Below, piece by piece: positions 26,662 through 35,909 of a stretch of DNA of 64,000 nt (its first letter is position 1; every line of letters begins with the position of its first letter). The DNA is taken from positions 165,337 to 229,336 of the forward strand of contig NZ_BIME01000011.1 in NCBI RefSeq assembly GCF_004000925.1. The letters run 5' to 3'. The position numbers were made by a program, and so were the translations under genes. The notes under the pieces are model-generated. The model worked only from the letters and a program-made list of their open reading frames with translations. It had not been told where the DNA came from and did no database searches. The stretch is from Paenibacillus illinoisensis NBRC 15959 (GTDB lineage Bacteria; Bacillota; Bacilli; Paenibacillales; Paenibacillaceae).

Positions 26662-26711
26662 CAAAAAAAGAAAGACCGAATGTTGGCTTGAACATTCCGT
26701 CTTTCTTTTTT
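26662..26711. terminator. bidirectional terminator
   Basis: AAAAAAAGAAAGACCGAATGTT / AACATTCCGTCTTTCTTTTTT: long perfect stem serving the TetR gene and the convergent glycoside operon. Confidence 0.9.
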
Positions 26712-26752
26712 CGCATGGATTGAAGCATTTTCGGGCTTTCGTAGCAGCTGGC

Positions 26753-27142
26753 TTACACTGCCATGGTCTTCGTTTGTGTTCCTGAGAACGGTACAGGGAT
26801 GTAGGCCACCCGGGTAACCTGCGTCAGCTTCACTTTGTGTTCACCCTCGGAAAGTCCTCCCTCTTGCTCTACAAAAATGATGCCCTCCTGGCCATATTCC
26901 CATTTGTAAGAAGTAACGGTCGCCATTTCGTCCAGGGTAAAGTACTGCTCGCCATCGAGTGAAAACCGGATTTGCTCACGCGGAACAGGGTTGTCGTTCA
27001 CTTCAACTTGGATATCGTGAACCATGGACAACGGAATTCCCCGATAATAGGTAATTCTTGTGCGCATCTCATAACCTACCGTTTTTCCGTCTTTCTTTAC
27101 ATTTTTAAGACTGTTGTCGGTCAATACATAGTTATCAAACAT
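26753..27142 (-). CDS. DUF6379 protein, C-glycoside deglycosidase beta-subunit-like
   Basis: 129 residues, all-beta pattern (GYEMRTRITYYRGIPLSMVH, PREQIRFSLDGEQYFTLDEM, YGQEGIIFVEQEGGLSEGEH). This is how the small subunits of C-glycoside deglycosidases (DfgB/DgpC type) look, and as in those systems the gene is directly next to a TIM-barrel isomerase-like gene (20 nt). In the known enzymes the two subunits form the lyase that splits 3-oxo-C-glycosides. Last gene of its operon. Confidence 0.7.
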   Translation of the reverse strand: MFDNYVLTDNSLKNVKKDGKTVGYEMRTRITYYRGIPLSMVHDIQVEVNDNPVPREQIRFSLDGEQYFTLDEMATVTSYKWEYGQEGIIFVEQEGGLSEGEHKVKLTQVTRVAYIPVPFSGTQTKTMAV

Positions 27143-27161
27143 GTTTTTACCCTCCTGCTTA

Positions 27162-28151
27162 CTAAATATATTTACGAAGCATCTCCTGATGCTTTCTGAC
27201 CTGTGTTACCGCATCAATCTCTGCCCCAGGTAGAGCAAAGCGGCCGCCCTCGTATTCACTGGCAATATAACCGTCATATTCCTTTTCTTTCAGATAATCA
27301 ATGAGTTCCTTATAAGGAATGGAGTATTCCACGCCTTCTTCCGTCATTTCATAGAATTTCCCGTGGAAATGCTTAATGAATGGAAGATAAGGGTCAAGTA
27401 CGGAGAAGTCGTGGTTCTCATAACCGCCGGCAAACAGAACATATTCCCGATCGACCCAGGAACGGATTTGGCTTTCCAGTTCATCAGGAAGCACACGCTG
27501 GTGACTGATGGCTTCCACATCTCTTCCCTTTGCAAATTCATTGTCAATGTACTCGGCTACAGCAGGGTTAAGTCCCTGATTCAGGAAAAATGCCGTGGAA
27601 ACACGCGGATGTTTGCGGCAGAAGATTCCTGTATCTACGACCAGACCCACATAAGGGGAATTCAGTTTGAACATCAGGTCAGTAAATTTCTTGGTCTCCG
27701 GATTGTCGAAAGCCATACCGCCATGAACCTCTAGAGCCATGACTACATTCAATTCCTCAGCCAACGGGAGAGCGTCTTCAATGATGTCGGTAGGGGTCAA
27801 GGATACAAGACGAACAAGCGGAATACCGAGCTTATGAGCAAGGTGCAGCTCTTTCTTGAGCAGAGCCAGATTCTCTTTTTGCGTCAAGCGGCGGTTCTTG
27901 TATAGCACGGTGTTGATGTAAATATCGTTGCAAATGGGAGTAATGCCGTTCTCACGAATGATCCGGTGCCAATTTGCAATGTCCTCCTCCGAAACATCGG
28001 GCGCATTCCAGAGCATCTGGTCGCTGATAATTTCGACTCCTTCTACACCGATCGAAGCAAGTTCTTTGATGCAATCTTCAAGCGTCATTTTTCCCCGAGC
28101 ATATTCATCCTGATAACTATATAAACTTACGGACCGTTTAATACTGGACAT
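27162..28151 (-). CDS. sugar phosphate isomerase/epimerase, C-glycoside deglycosidase alpha-subunit-like
   Basis: 329 residues, AP-endonuclease-2 TIM barrel. Candidate metal ligands: Glu in MALEVHGGM, Asp/His in LVVDTGIFCRKH, His in FIKHFHGKFYEM and Glu in YIASEYEGG. The start (KRSVSLYSYQDEYARG) and the pairing with a DUF6379 gene are those of C-glycoside deglycosidase alpha subunits. Such enzymes use a Mn-type metal to drive beta-elimination on a 3-oxo sugar. Substrate is inferred from the gene pair. Confidence 0.72.
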   Translation of the reverse strand: MSSIKRSVSLYSYQDEYARGKMTLEDCIKELASIGVEGVEIISDQMLWNAPDVSEEDIANWHRIIRENGITPICNDIYINTVLYKNRRLTQKENLALLKKELHLAHKLGIPLVRLVSLTPTDIIEDALPLAEELNVVMALEVHGGMAFDNPETKKFTDLMFKLNSPYVGLVVDTGIFCRKHPRVSTAFFLNQGLNPAVAEYIDNEFAKGRDVEAISHQRVLPDELESQIRSWVDREYVLFAGGYENHDFSVLDPYLPFIKHFHGKFYEMTEEGVEYSIPYKELIDYLKEKEYDGYIASEYEGGRFALPGAEIDAVTQVRKHQEMLRKYI

Positions 28152-28172
28152 GTTTCATCCCTCTTCTCTTCA

Positions 28173-30671
28173 TTAATAGCTTAAATTTGTATCCACTCTC
28201 AGTTCCAATTCAATCAGACTCCCTTCACAGGGACGCAATGCATTGTTGATTTCGATCCATCCTTCTCTTACCTCCACATGCTCGACAGAGATACAAGGAA
28301 CACAGGTCTGCTTCAAGAACAGAATCTCGTCTGGCCTTATATCATTGACAGATCCGAATTTCGTCCATTCTTTGAGGATGCTTCCACGTTCATTACTCAA
28401 GATCGTCCGCTTAAGACGATAAATTCCATCTCTGAGCCCTTCCACTCGAAACTTGCGTGCATGGGTATTGGAGAATCTACGTTCAACGGACTCGGTTTTA
28501 GACATATCTACTCTCTCAGCTTCGTGAACTCCCTGCGCGAAATGCCGGTAATGATAGCAAAGCAGTTGATAGCGGTCTCCACTTCGTTTTGTCAAAAGAA
28601 AGTCATTGCCTCTACCGACCATTTGCCTTCCCATGCGGTTCAAAAATTCAAATGCATAGTAGGCGGGCTTTTTTATTCCGTCCTTGGAAATAAGCCCTGC
28701 TCCCCCATATAGCAGCCGCTTGGAGTCGGTGAATTCACTAAAGATATCGGAATAAATCCAGTAACCCATCATGCAATTCTCGGTTATAACCTCCGACATA
28801 TTTTTGAGGATATAGGAGGCCTTGAAGAGACTGTCGTTCAAGGAATCCCGGTTGGAGACACTGAAACTCCATTCAGATACATGAAGTGGCAGATGCCCTA
28901 GGTTACGTTCTGCCATGGCCGTCCGAATGGATTGAAGGGTGTGCAGCATCCATTGTTCATCGGAGGCATGCACAAATGCTGGAGCTTCTCCCTCGTCACC
29001 CGGAGTGAATTCGTATGGATATAAGTACACAGACAGGAAGTCAGGCTGGACCTCTCTTCTCCCCCAGCGGTCCAACAGCATCGGCAGGTAGCGCCCTTCC
29101 ATATCCATACTAAGGCCGCAGCCCCCCAGCTTAGCAGCTGGAAGCAATTCCTTTATTCCCTTCCAGGTCATTTCGAAACGAACAAAGTATTCGTCAAACC
29201 ATTGCTCCATCTCTTCAGGACGGTAAACATAGTTGACCATCTGGTCAGTCTCGTCCGTGAGAAAAGCATGTTTGCTGGCATGCCATAACTCAAAGTACCA
29301 ACTTTCCACCTCTTCACTGCCATATCGATTGATACAGTGAATAAGGAAAGCACGGATCAGACGTTTCCACTCCTCAGCTCCTCTTGAATGTAAAAGGGCA
29401 GGAGCTGTGACCATTTTCTGGTTCAGATTCTTTTGAATTAACTTTGGCTTGTCGCCAAGGTCAATATAAGGTTTAAGATGGTTGCGTATTAAGGCATCTA
29501 TGACTTTATCCACATTGTTAAAATTGTAGCTGGCGTCCGGATCGGATGGATCTCGAATCATCATATCTTCACTGAAGATCCCCCAGATGCGTGCATAGGA
29601 GAAACCAAGCTCTCCATGGATAAGCGGAAGCTGCTCCTGCAGATCAGAGTTTAATAAATCCCTTGCATATCCTATATTGATAAGCTCTTTCCAGCTCCGC
29701 TTCTGTGGTTCACTTTCCGGTACAGCCCGGATGACAGTAACATCCGAGCTGTGCTGCAGCCGGCTGTCCAGCAAAGTCTCAAGCTCGTATGAAACTTCCA
29801 ATGATCCGAGATTCTCAGTACCTTTCTGAACAGGACCCTGCTGGGACACCTGCTCATTTTTGCGGTACTGGGAAGGACTCACGAGGTACGTTTCCCTGAA
29901 TACCCGGTTAAACGCGGCCAAACTGGGAAATCCGCTGTCCATTGCAATTCGCGTGATCGGCTGATCCGTATACAGCAAGTAAGCAAGTGCATGATCCAGA
30001 CGGGTTTTATTCAAATACTCGGAAAACGTCATGCCCATCATCTTTTTAAAAGATTTGGAGAGATACGGTACGGATAAATAATGCAGCTCGGCGACTTCAT
30101 TTAAAGTCAGCGGCTGTTTATAATTCGCATGTACATAAGAGCATATCTCCAGGAGGCGTTGATTCGGCTTGCTTGGACTATACAGCAACTCCAGCTTGTG
30201 ATCCTCGACCAAATACTCGCTTAACAAGAAGTACAGTAGTTCAAAAGTGGATTGGATTAGCTTAACGGATTTGAATTTGACCGGTTTGACTTGATCGTTC
30301 AGCATCTCAGTTAAGATCTTTCTTAACCCCTCGTCCGCCTCTCGTTTGTTTCTAGCGGAACAACAGGCAAACCGGGAATCATCAGAAGTGCTGAACAGCT
30401 TCAACAATTCTTGCGGCACCTGAAATCGGGCAGCCAGAATTTTCCCCGAAGATTCCAAACGGTACTCCTCGCCCGGATGAAATAGTATAAAATCATCCTC
30501 TTCGAGCTTCATCCGTTCGTCCTGACAATGGACCGTCAGTTTCCCCTGCAAAAGAAACACAATATGAATGCCCTGGCTAGCAATGGAGTCCGAATCCCTC
30601 TCTGAAATCATCGAGATTTGTAACGAAAGCTCAGGTAACACTCGTGATATAAGGTGATGACCGTTCTCCAT
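28173..30671 (-). CDS. AraC-family regulator fused to a GH39-like domain
   Basis: 832 residues: N-terminal cupin (~30-95), AraC HTH pair (~175-275; LTLNEVAELHYLSVPYLSKSFKKMMG, ITRIAMDSGFPSLAAFNRVFRE), then a GH39 (beta-xylosidase-like) domain ~300-830. In GH39 the acid/base lies in W-N-E-P-N; here it is W463-H464-A465-S-K, so the acid/base is lost, whereas the nucleophile motif HVSEW (Glu600) is kept. The domain is therefore probably a sugar or glycoside sensor rather than an active hydrolase. Sits within the operon between isomerase genes. Confidence 0.85.
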   Translation of the reverse strand: MENGHHLISRVLPELSLQISMISERDSDSIASQGIHIVFLLQGKLTVHCQDERMKLEEDDFILFHPGEEYRLESSGKILAARFQVPQELLKLFSTSDDSRFACCSARNKREADEGLRKILTEMLNDQVKPVKFKSVKLIQSTFELLYFLLSEYLVEDHKLELLYSPSKPNQRLLEICSYVHANYKQPLTLNEVAELHYLSVPYLSKSFKKMMGMTFSEYLNKTRLDHALAYLLYTDQPITRIAMDSGFPSLAAFNRVFRETYLVSPSQYRKNEQVSQQGPVQKGTENLGSLEVSYELETLLDSRLQHSSDVTVIRAVPESEPQKRSWKELINIGYARDLLNSDLQEQLPLIHGELGFSYARIWGIFSEDMMIRDPSDPDASYNFNNVDKVIDALIRNHLKPYIDLGDKPKLIQKNLNQKMVTAPALLHSRGAEEWKRLIRAFLIHCINRYGSEEVESWYFELWHASKHAFLTDETDQMVNYVYRPEEMEQWFDEYFVRFEMTWKGIKELLPAAKLGGCGLSMDMEGRYLPMLLDRWGRREVQPDFLSVYLYPYEFTPGDEGEAPAFVHASDEQWMLHTLQSIRTAMAERNLGHLPLHVSEWSFSVSNRDSLNDSLFKASYILKNMSEVITENCMMGYWIYSDIFSEFTDSKRLLYGGAGLISKDGIKKPAYYAFEFLNRMGRQMVGRGNDFLLTKRSGDRYQLLCYHYRHFAQGVHEAERVDMSKTESVERRFSNTHARKFRVEGLRDGIYRLKRTILSNERGSILKEWTKFGSVNDIRPDEILFLKQTCVPCISVEHVEVREGWIEINNALRPCEGSLIELELRVDTNLSY

Positions 30672-30699
30672 TGCTTAGCCTCCTCTCATGGCGAAACGG

Positions 30700-31668
30700 T
30701 TAGACCCACCACATCTCTGCTGCTGATTCACGTATCAAAAGGGGCTTCAGCGTATCCACCGCTTTTGAGAATCCTTCGTTAACCGACATCAGTCCGTCTT
30801 CATGTTCAATGCTTACGACATAGTCATATCCAACCAGTCGAAGTGTACTAATGAGATCCGCCCAAGTCTTGGCGTCATGTCCAAAACCTACAGAACGGAA
30901 GTTCCATGCCCGGTCCATCAGAGCCGTATACGGCTGCATGTCAGTGACTCCATAGCGGTTCACATTGACGGGATCAATGGCTGTGTCTTTCGCATGGAAA
31001 TAATGGAGAGCTCCTTCACTTCCCAACATTTTCACTGCCTGGATCGGGTCAATCCCCTGCCACCACATATGGCTTGGATCCAGGTTGGCTCCGATCACTT
31101 CCCCAGCGGCTTCACGAAGCCTCAATAATGTGGCCGGCGTATGGACGGAAAAACCTCCATGCATTTCTAAGGCGATTTTTAATCCTTTATCTTGAGCGAT
31201 CCGCCCTGTTTCCTTCCAATAAGGAATGACTTTGTTCTCCCACTGCCAAGTCAGCAGCTCACCATACTCATTGGGCCAGGGTGCTACCGGCCAGTTAGGG
31301 TATTTGGCATCATCAGAGTCTCCAGGACATCCGGAGAATCCAACCACAACGGGAACTTCCAGCCGTTCAGCCAGATCGAGTGTCTTCAAGAATGACTCGT
31401 GGTACTCCCGGGCGACCTCTTTCTGGGGATGCAGTGGGTTGCCATGGCAACTTAGCGCACTGATCATCAAACCTCTGGATTCAAACGCTCGCTTGTACGC
31501 TTTTAGCTTACCGGCATCCTCCAGCAACTCATCGGGGTTACAGTGATGATTACCGGGAAAGCCGCCAGTACCCAGCTCAACAGCATCCAGTCCTTTGGAA
31601 GCGATAATGTCCAGCGCCTCTTCCAGAGGCAGCTGCTGCAGAAGGACGGAAAAAACTCCGAGTTTCAT
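30700..31668 (-). CDS. sugar phosphate isomerase/epimerase (TIM barrel)
   Basis: 322 residues behind AAAGGAGGTG. Starts KLGVFSVLLQQLPLEEALDI; metal ligands probably Glu in IALEMHGGFSV, Asp in IGANLDPSHM, His in HYFHAKDT and Glu in YVVSIEHED. Family members interconvert or epimerise keto-sugars, including 3-keto sugars. Likely handles the sugar product of the lyase; specificity unknown. Confidence 0.82.
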   Translation of the reverse strand: MKLGVFSVLLQQLPLEEALDIIASKGLDAVELGTGGFPGNHHCNPDELLEDAGKLKAYKRAFESRGLMISALSCHGNPLHPQKEVAREYHESFLKTLDLAERLEVPVVVGFSGCPGDSDDAKYPNWPVAPWPNEYGELLTWQWENKVIPYWKETGRIAQDKGLKIALEMHGGFSVHTPATLLRLREAAGEVIGANLDPSHMWWQGIDPIQAVKMLGSEGALHYFHAKDTAIDPVNVNRYGVTDMQPYTALMDRAWNFRSVGFGHDAKTWADLISTLRLVGYDYVVSIEHEDGLMSVNEGFSKAVDTLKPLLIRESAAEMWWV

Positions 31669-31695
31669 AGCCGCTACACCTCCTTTACTTTTGGA

Positions 31696-32796
31696 TTAAA
31701 AGAATACCGGTTCTCCTGTTTCTGCGGACTTGTAGATCGCTTCGAGAATCTGGGTAACAACCAGTGCCTGCTCCGGTTTCACCAGCGGCTCTTTGTCATT
31801 TAGAAGAGCATCGACCCACATGCGTGCTTCTACATCGTTGGCTTTCCGGCTTTCTCCGCTAAAGTAAGCTACGCCGCCGCCATCGGAAGGAGCTGTCTCG
31901 ACCAACTGTCCGTGCTGAGCGGTATTAAACACTACATAACCTTCATCCAAAAATGCCTTACCGCGCATTTCCGCGCCAGCTTTAGTTCCGCAGAGCGTAA
32001 CTTGAGCTTCCTTACCATCCAGCACATTGAGTGCCCAAGCCGCTTCGAGGTAAATCGTTGCGCCGTTTTCCATTTTGATAAAACCGAATGCGGAGTCCTC
32101 TACTTCAAATGTTTCCGGATCCCAAGGCCCGAACATATTGCCCATCGGATTGTCTTTGAGCTTTTGATAAGAGGAGCCGACCACCATCTTCGGTTTGTAA
32201 TTGTTCATGTTCCACAGAGTCAGATCCAGCGCATGTGTACCGATATCAATCAACGGGCCGCCCCCCTGCTTCGATTTATCCGGGAATACGCCCCATGTTG
32301 GAACCGCTTTGCGGCGCACGGCGTGTGCTTTGGCAAAGTAGATTTCACCCAGCTCATCGTTTTCACACGCTTCATGCAGCGCCAGGGAATCGACACGGCA
32401 GCGGTTTTGGTAACCGATCGTCAGCTTCTTACCGGTACGTTTGGCTGCATCCAGCATTTTTTGCGCTTCTTCCGTATTGATGGCCATTGGTTTCTCACAC
32501 AGAACGTGTTTTCCAGCTTCCAGCGCATCAACGGTAATATAAGAATGGGAAACGTTCGGAGTCAGTACATGAACGACATCCAGCGATTCGTCTTTAAGAA
32601 GCTCTTTGTAATCAGTGTATACGCTTGCATTTTCAACCCCGTATTGCTTCGCCGCTTTTGCTGCGCGCTCTTCAACGATGTCACAGAACGCTACCAGTTC
32701 AACTTCGTCGCTCAGAGCTGACAATGCCGGAAAATGTTTTTGATTGGCAATTCCACCGCAACCGATAAATCCGAATCTTAATTTTTTCTTGTTCAA
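31696..32796 (-). CDS. Gfo/Idh/MocA-family dehydrogenase
   Basis: 366 residues, TTG start behind GGAGGAAA. N-terminal Rossmann motif GFIGCGGIANQKH, the family motif CEKPMA and the catalytic-region GGGPLIDIGTHALDLTLW. The family oxidises a sugar ring hydroxyl with NAD(P); in C-glycoside pathways a member makes the 3-oxo-glycoside. First gene of the five-gene unit ending at 26753. Confidence 0.87.
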   Translation of the reverse strand: MNKKKLRFGFIGCGGIANQKHFPALSALSDEVELVAFCDIVEERAAKAAKQYGVENASVYTDYKELLKDESLDVVHVLTPNVSHSYITVDALEAGKHVLCEKPMAINTEEAQKMLDAAKRTGKKLTIGYQNRCRVDSLALHEACENDELGEIYFAKAHAVRRKAVPTWGVFPDKSKQGGGPLIDIGTHALDLTLWNMNNYKPKMVVGSSYQKLKDNPMGNMFGPWDPETFEVEDSAFGFIKMENGATIYLEAAWALNVLDGKEAQVTLCGTKAGAEMRGKAFLDEGYVVFNTAQHGQLVETAPSDGGGVAYFSGESRKANDVEARMWVDALLNDKEPLVKPEQALVVTQILEAIYKSAETGEPVFF

Positions 32797-32840
32797 TGTA
32801 ATTTCCTCCTACGAATAAAGATCATATTCATTTACCATTG

Positions 32841-32870
32841 TTAATCCATTACTATTACTTAATCATTAAC
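32841..32870. promoter_or_regulatory. TetR-type direct-repeat operator, copy 1
   Basis: TTAATCCATT and TTAATCATT start 18 nt apart, between the -10 and the start codon of the first dehydrogenase. Same motif and spacing as at 34966, 35764 and 36898. Confidence 0.6.
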
Positions 32871-32891
32871 TAGTGGTAAACTTATATTCTA

Positions 32892-32920
32892 TATATAACA
32901 CTCCTTTTTCGGTTTGGCAA
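32892..32920 (-). promoter_or_regulatory. sigma-A promoter of the lyase operon
   Basis: Minus strand -35 TTGCCA, 17-nt spacer, -10 TATATA. Confidence 0.7.
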
Positions 32921-32937
32921 GAATATATTTTTATTTT

Positions 32938-32952
32938 TTGTAAGCGCACTCA
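32938..32952. promoter_or_regulatory. cre site (CcpA)
   Basis: TTGTAAGCGCACTCA fits WTGNAANCGNWNNCW fully; just upstream of the lyase operon promoter. Confidence 0.6.
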
Positions 32953-32961
32953 TTTACAACA

Positions 32962-33002
32962 TAAAAAAGCGACAATCCTGGAATGACCAGTTTTGCCGCT
33001 GA
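32962..33002 (-). terminator. Rho-independent terminator
   Basis: Minus-strand stem AGCGGCAAAACTGG / CCAGGATTGTCGCT followed by TTTTTTAT; ends the two-gene unit 34929-33025. Confidence 0.8.
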
Positions 33003-33024
33003 CTATACTGTTAACAGATCAGGT

Positions 33025-34110
33025 TCAAGATGAGACCAGAGACTGTGCAGTCTGCACGTTGACAGGAGCGCCAGACGCAGCGCTTTCATAAAAGGCATCG
33101 ACGATTTCAGCAAAATATAGGCCGTCATCCGCCGGGGCAATCAGCTGCTGCCGTTCATCTTTGATAGAGTTCACGAAATGCCTGAACTCATTCTCAAGCT
33201 GCAGATTGGGATTCAGCTTCAGTTTGGGTGTAATATCCAGGCAAATATCGGAGCTTTCTCCGAACAGCTTCAACGTACCATTGACCAGACTGGCTCCCCC
33301 TTTTGTTCCGAGCAGCTCCACATAAAAGCGGTCCTCTTCGATGTTGGAGGCCCAGCTGAATTCAAAGGAAAGACTCCCCCTGTTTTGCAGTGCCACAAAT
33401 CCAATAGCCGCATCCTCCACATTAAAGGTCCCGCCTTCAATTCCCTTGTACCCATTCCGGTTCCGCGCCGTCGTATGAACGAAATTTTGATAGGTGCTTC
33501 CGGCTACATACGATACCTTCGGGCTCCCCATGAGATAAAGAGCCAGGTCCAAATAATGGGCTCCAAGGTCAATCATCACCCCACCGCCAGAACGGGCTTT
33601 GTCGGTAAACCATGTACCTCTGCCCGGAATGCCGGAACGACGGATCCAGCCTGCTTTAGCGCTATAAATATCACCAAGATTACCCTGATCAATCCATTTT
33701 TTCAGAAAGACAGCTTCATTGGTAAATCGGTTATTTAAGCCAATCATCACTCGTTTCCCTGTCCGGTTTCGAGCATCAAGGATGCGACGTGCTTCCTCAC
33801 TGCTGATGCTGAGCGGCTTCTCACAATGAACATGTGCTCCTTGAGACAGCGCATATTCCGTAATTTCTGCGTGAAGAAAGTTCGGTGTCACGATGCTGAC
33901 AATATCCGGACGCTCCTTAGCAAACATTTCCTTATAGTCGCTGTACACATTAGGTACATTATATTTTTCAGCCATCTTTGAAGCCTTACTCAAGTCAATG
34001 TCGCAGATCGCTGCCACTTCTACATCTTCCAAAGCCAGATATCCGTGAATATGTTTCTTTTCGGCGTTACCGCCTGCTCCAATCAGTGCGTACTTCAATT
34101 TGTTTTCCAT
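33025..34110 (-). CDS. Gfo/Idh/MocA-family dehydrogenase
   Basis: ATG 34110 is 8 nt after AGAGG; a GTG three codons earlier overlaps that site. 361 residues with Rossmann motif ALIGAGGNAEKKH, CEKPLSIS and GGGVMIDLGAHYLDLALYLMG. About the same length and order of motifs as the dehydrogenase at 31.7 kb but clearly divergent, so the two may act on different substrates or do oxidation and re-reduction steps. Follows the isomerase gene by 18 nt. Confidence 0.86.
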   Translation of the reverse strand: MENKLKYALIGAGGNAEKKHIHGYLALEDVEVAAICDIDLSKASKMAEKYNVPNVYSDYKEMFAKERPDIVSIVTPNFLHAEITEYALSQGAHVHCEKPLSISSEEARRILDARNRTGKRVMIGLNNRFTNEAVFLKKWIDQGNLGDIYSAKAGWIRRSGIPGRGTWFTDKARSGGGVMIDLGAHYLDLALYLMGSPKVSYVAGSTYQNFVHTTARNRNGYKGIEGGTFNVEDAAIGFVALQNRGSLSFEFSWASNIEEDRFYVELLGTKGGASLVNGTLKLFGESSDICLDITPKLKLNPNLQLENEFRHFVNSIKDERQQLIAPADDGLYFAEIVDAFYESAASGAPVNVQTAQSLVSS

Positions 34111-34128
34111 TCTATTCACCTCTCTATG

Positions 34129-34929
34129 TTATAGCTCAACCTCTTCAAGCAGAAGCTTCTTGAAATAAGTCGCTGAGTAATCAATACCTTTATCCGCCAG
34201 TTCATCTGGAAGAGCTGATTTTCGCGGCTCAATACTTAGCCCGGCATTATATCCGGCAGCACGCAGCGTGGCAATGAAAGATGGCCAATCTGTCTGATCC
34301 ATACCAGCAGGTGGTTCATCCACTTTTTGACCGTTAACGAGCAGGGAACCCTTCAAGTGTACATGGTAGAACCGATGTCCCCAATCGAGCGCCTCTTGCA
34401 AATAATCTCCGCCGAAAAAGCGTGCATGTGACGGATCAAATTTAATGCCCAGTTCTGGCAGGTGTCCATGGATAATCCGCCAAACTTCAGGTGTATTAAC
34501 GAAATTGACTTTTCGGCAGTTATACGCGGAAATCTGGACATTTCTAGGTCTAGCATACTCAAGCAGTTCCTTGAAGAAGGCAATCGCGGCTGTGCAGTTC
34601 TCGTAGAAGGATAATTCCTCTACATAGTTGCAGCCAGAGACAAAGCTTGGACACCCAAGCGCGCTTGCTGCATCAATCAGTTTGAAGCATCGCTCCAGTT
34701 CGTCCTGCAAAATCTCTCCTTTCTCATTAATGCGAAGAGATTTCCACCGTCCGATAGAGCCCACCTTTACACCGTATTGTGTCTTCCATTGGGAAATACT
34801 CTCCAGTTGTTCACAAAATTCTTCGACACTGTCACCTTCGTTAATACAGAATTCCAGAAAATGCAGACCTCTGCGCCGAGCATTAGCAAAACTTTCTTCC
34901 TGTACAGGAGCAATTATCCCTAGCTTCAT
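34129..34929 (-). CDS. sugar phosphate isomerase/epimerase (TIM barrel)
   Basis: 266 residues. Candidate metal ligands in GIKFDPSHARF (Asp/His), FYHVHLKGSLL (His) and LSIEPRKS (Glu). Shorter than the other two isomerase-like proteins in the locus, so it is the third distinct member. First gene of a unit with a direct-repeat operator upstream. Confidence 0.8.
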   Translation of the reverse strand: MKLGIIAPVQEESFANARRRGLHFLEFCINEGDSVEEFCEQLESISQWKTQYGVKVGSIGRWKSLRINEKGEILQDELERCFKLIDAASALGCPSFVSGCNYVEELSFYENCTAAIAFFKELLEYARPRNVQISAYNCRKVNFVNTPEVWRIIHGHLPELGIKFDPSHARFFGGDYLQEALDWGHRFYHVHLKGSLLVNGQKVDEPPAGMDQTDWPSFIATLRAAGYNAGLSIEPRKSALPDELADKGIDYSATYFKKLLLEEVEL

Positions 34930-34965
34930 ACCAATTAACTTCCTTTCCTACCTACGTCTACTTCG

Positions 34966-34993
34966 AATGGTTTATTTATAATAAATGGTTAAC
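34966..34993. promoter_or_regulatory. TetR-type direct-repeat operator, copy 2
   Basis: AATGGTTTA and AATGGTTAAC, 18 nt apart (inverted orientation of the motif), just downstream of a probable promoter (-35 TTGCAA, 17 nt, -10 TACATT on the minus strand). Confidence 0.6.
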
Positions 34994-35049
34994 TAAGAGT
35001 AACTCTTTAATTGTAATGTACCAGACTTCTATTTTTTTTGCAAGCGCAA

Positions 35050-35085
35050 TAAAAAAAGATGGATCCCGGTAAGAATCCATCTTTT
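35050..35085 (-). terminator. Rho-independent terminator of the TetR gene
   Basis: Minus-strand AAAAGATGGATT / ATCCATCTTTTTTT. Confidence 0.82.
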
Positions 35086-35098
35086 ATATTGCGTAAAA

Positions 35099-35737
35099 TT
35101 ACTTCTTTAAATAGTACAGAACAATCAATTTTGACGTTTTCGCAATTTCTTCATAACCAACCTGATGTTCCTCTTTTAACAGCTTTCCTCTGAAGGCCAA
35201 GCGCTGCATTAAACTGATGATCATCTCAACAACAAAGAGACTGGTTTCCTCCAGCTTAATGTCAGATCTTATCGACCCATCCCGGACGCCCTGCTCTATG
35301 TAATTATGCAGTACTCGACCCATAGCGCCGTCGCTGACCAATTCACGGTAAGTGGCCTGCAGTTCTTCATTCGGATAATGATCACGGTAGGTATGATCAA
35401 AGAAACCAATATATTTCAGGTGGTCAGGGTGAGCCTCCAAAAACAGAATCCAAGCGTCCAGATATCCCTCAACGCTCTCCAGCCCGTTCCTTTTTGCAAT
35501 AGAATGACTTTCAATAAACTCAGTAAGTTCACCGAGTATTTTTTGCTGTACCGCAAAGATCAGTTCGTCCATGGAGTTAAAGCATTTATAGAAGGTAACT
35601 TTACTTAAATTCGCCCGCTCACAGATATCTTTTAGTCCCACATTCGTAAAATTACGCTCGATAAGCGCATGTTGTCCGGCAATTATGAATTCTTCGCGGT
35701 TACGGTTCCGTACATCCTGGTGCCATGTAGTCACCAT
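35099..35737 (-). CDS. TetR-family regulator of the glycoside locus
   Basis: ATG 35737 is used since the earlier ATG (35755) overlaps the GAGGGAGGGGG ribosome binding site. 212 residues. HTH in VGLKDICERANLSKVTFYKCFNSMDELI. The gene lies in the middle of the locus and its own promoter has the same 18-bp direct repeat as three others in the locus, so it is the probable local repressor. Paralogue of the TetR at 26 kb. Confidence 0.87.
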   Translation of the reverse strand: MVTTWHQDVRNRNREEFIIAGQHALIERNFTNVGLKDICERANLSKVTFYKCFNSMDELIFAVQQKILGELTEFIESHSIAKRNGLESVEGYLDAWILFLEAHPDHLKYIGFFDHTYRDHYPNEELQATYRELVSDGAMGRVLHNYIEQGVRDGSIRSDIKLEETSLFVVEMIISLMQRLAFRGKLLKEEHQVGYEEIAKTSKLIVLYYLKK

Positions 35738-35763
35738 AAACACCCCCTCCCTCATATGCCAGA

Positions 35764-35791
35764 GTTAACCATTTATCTAAGGTTAATCATT
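35764..35791. promoter_or_regulatory. TetR-type direct-repeat operator, copy 3 (autoregulatory)
   Basis: GTTAACCATT and GTTAATCATT, 18 nt apart, directly after a promoter with -35 TTGATT, 17 nt, -10 TATCCT on the minus strand. Confidence 0.65.
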
Positions 35792-35909
35792 ACTTAGGAT
35801 AATATAGGCTTCTGTAAAAATCAAGCGGTTCCTAGGGGCATCGCCGTGGATGATCCATCTTTAAACAAGCTTGTCCAGCCAGCTAATGAATGGATGCGGT
35901 AACTTAGCT

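Noticed and set aside
31912..32721. 269-codon plus-strand frame opposite the first Gfo/Idh/MocA gene
   Set aside because: No domain, odd composition (Phe/Arg/Cys-rich) and no start signal; the opposite frame is a clear dehydrogenase.
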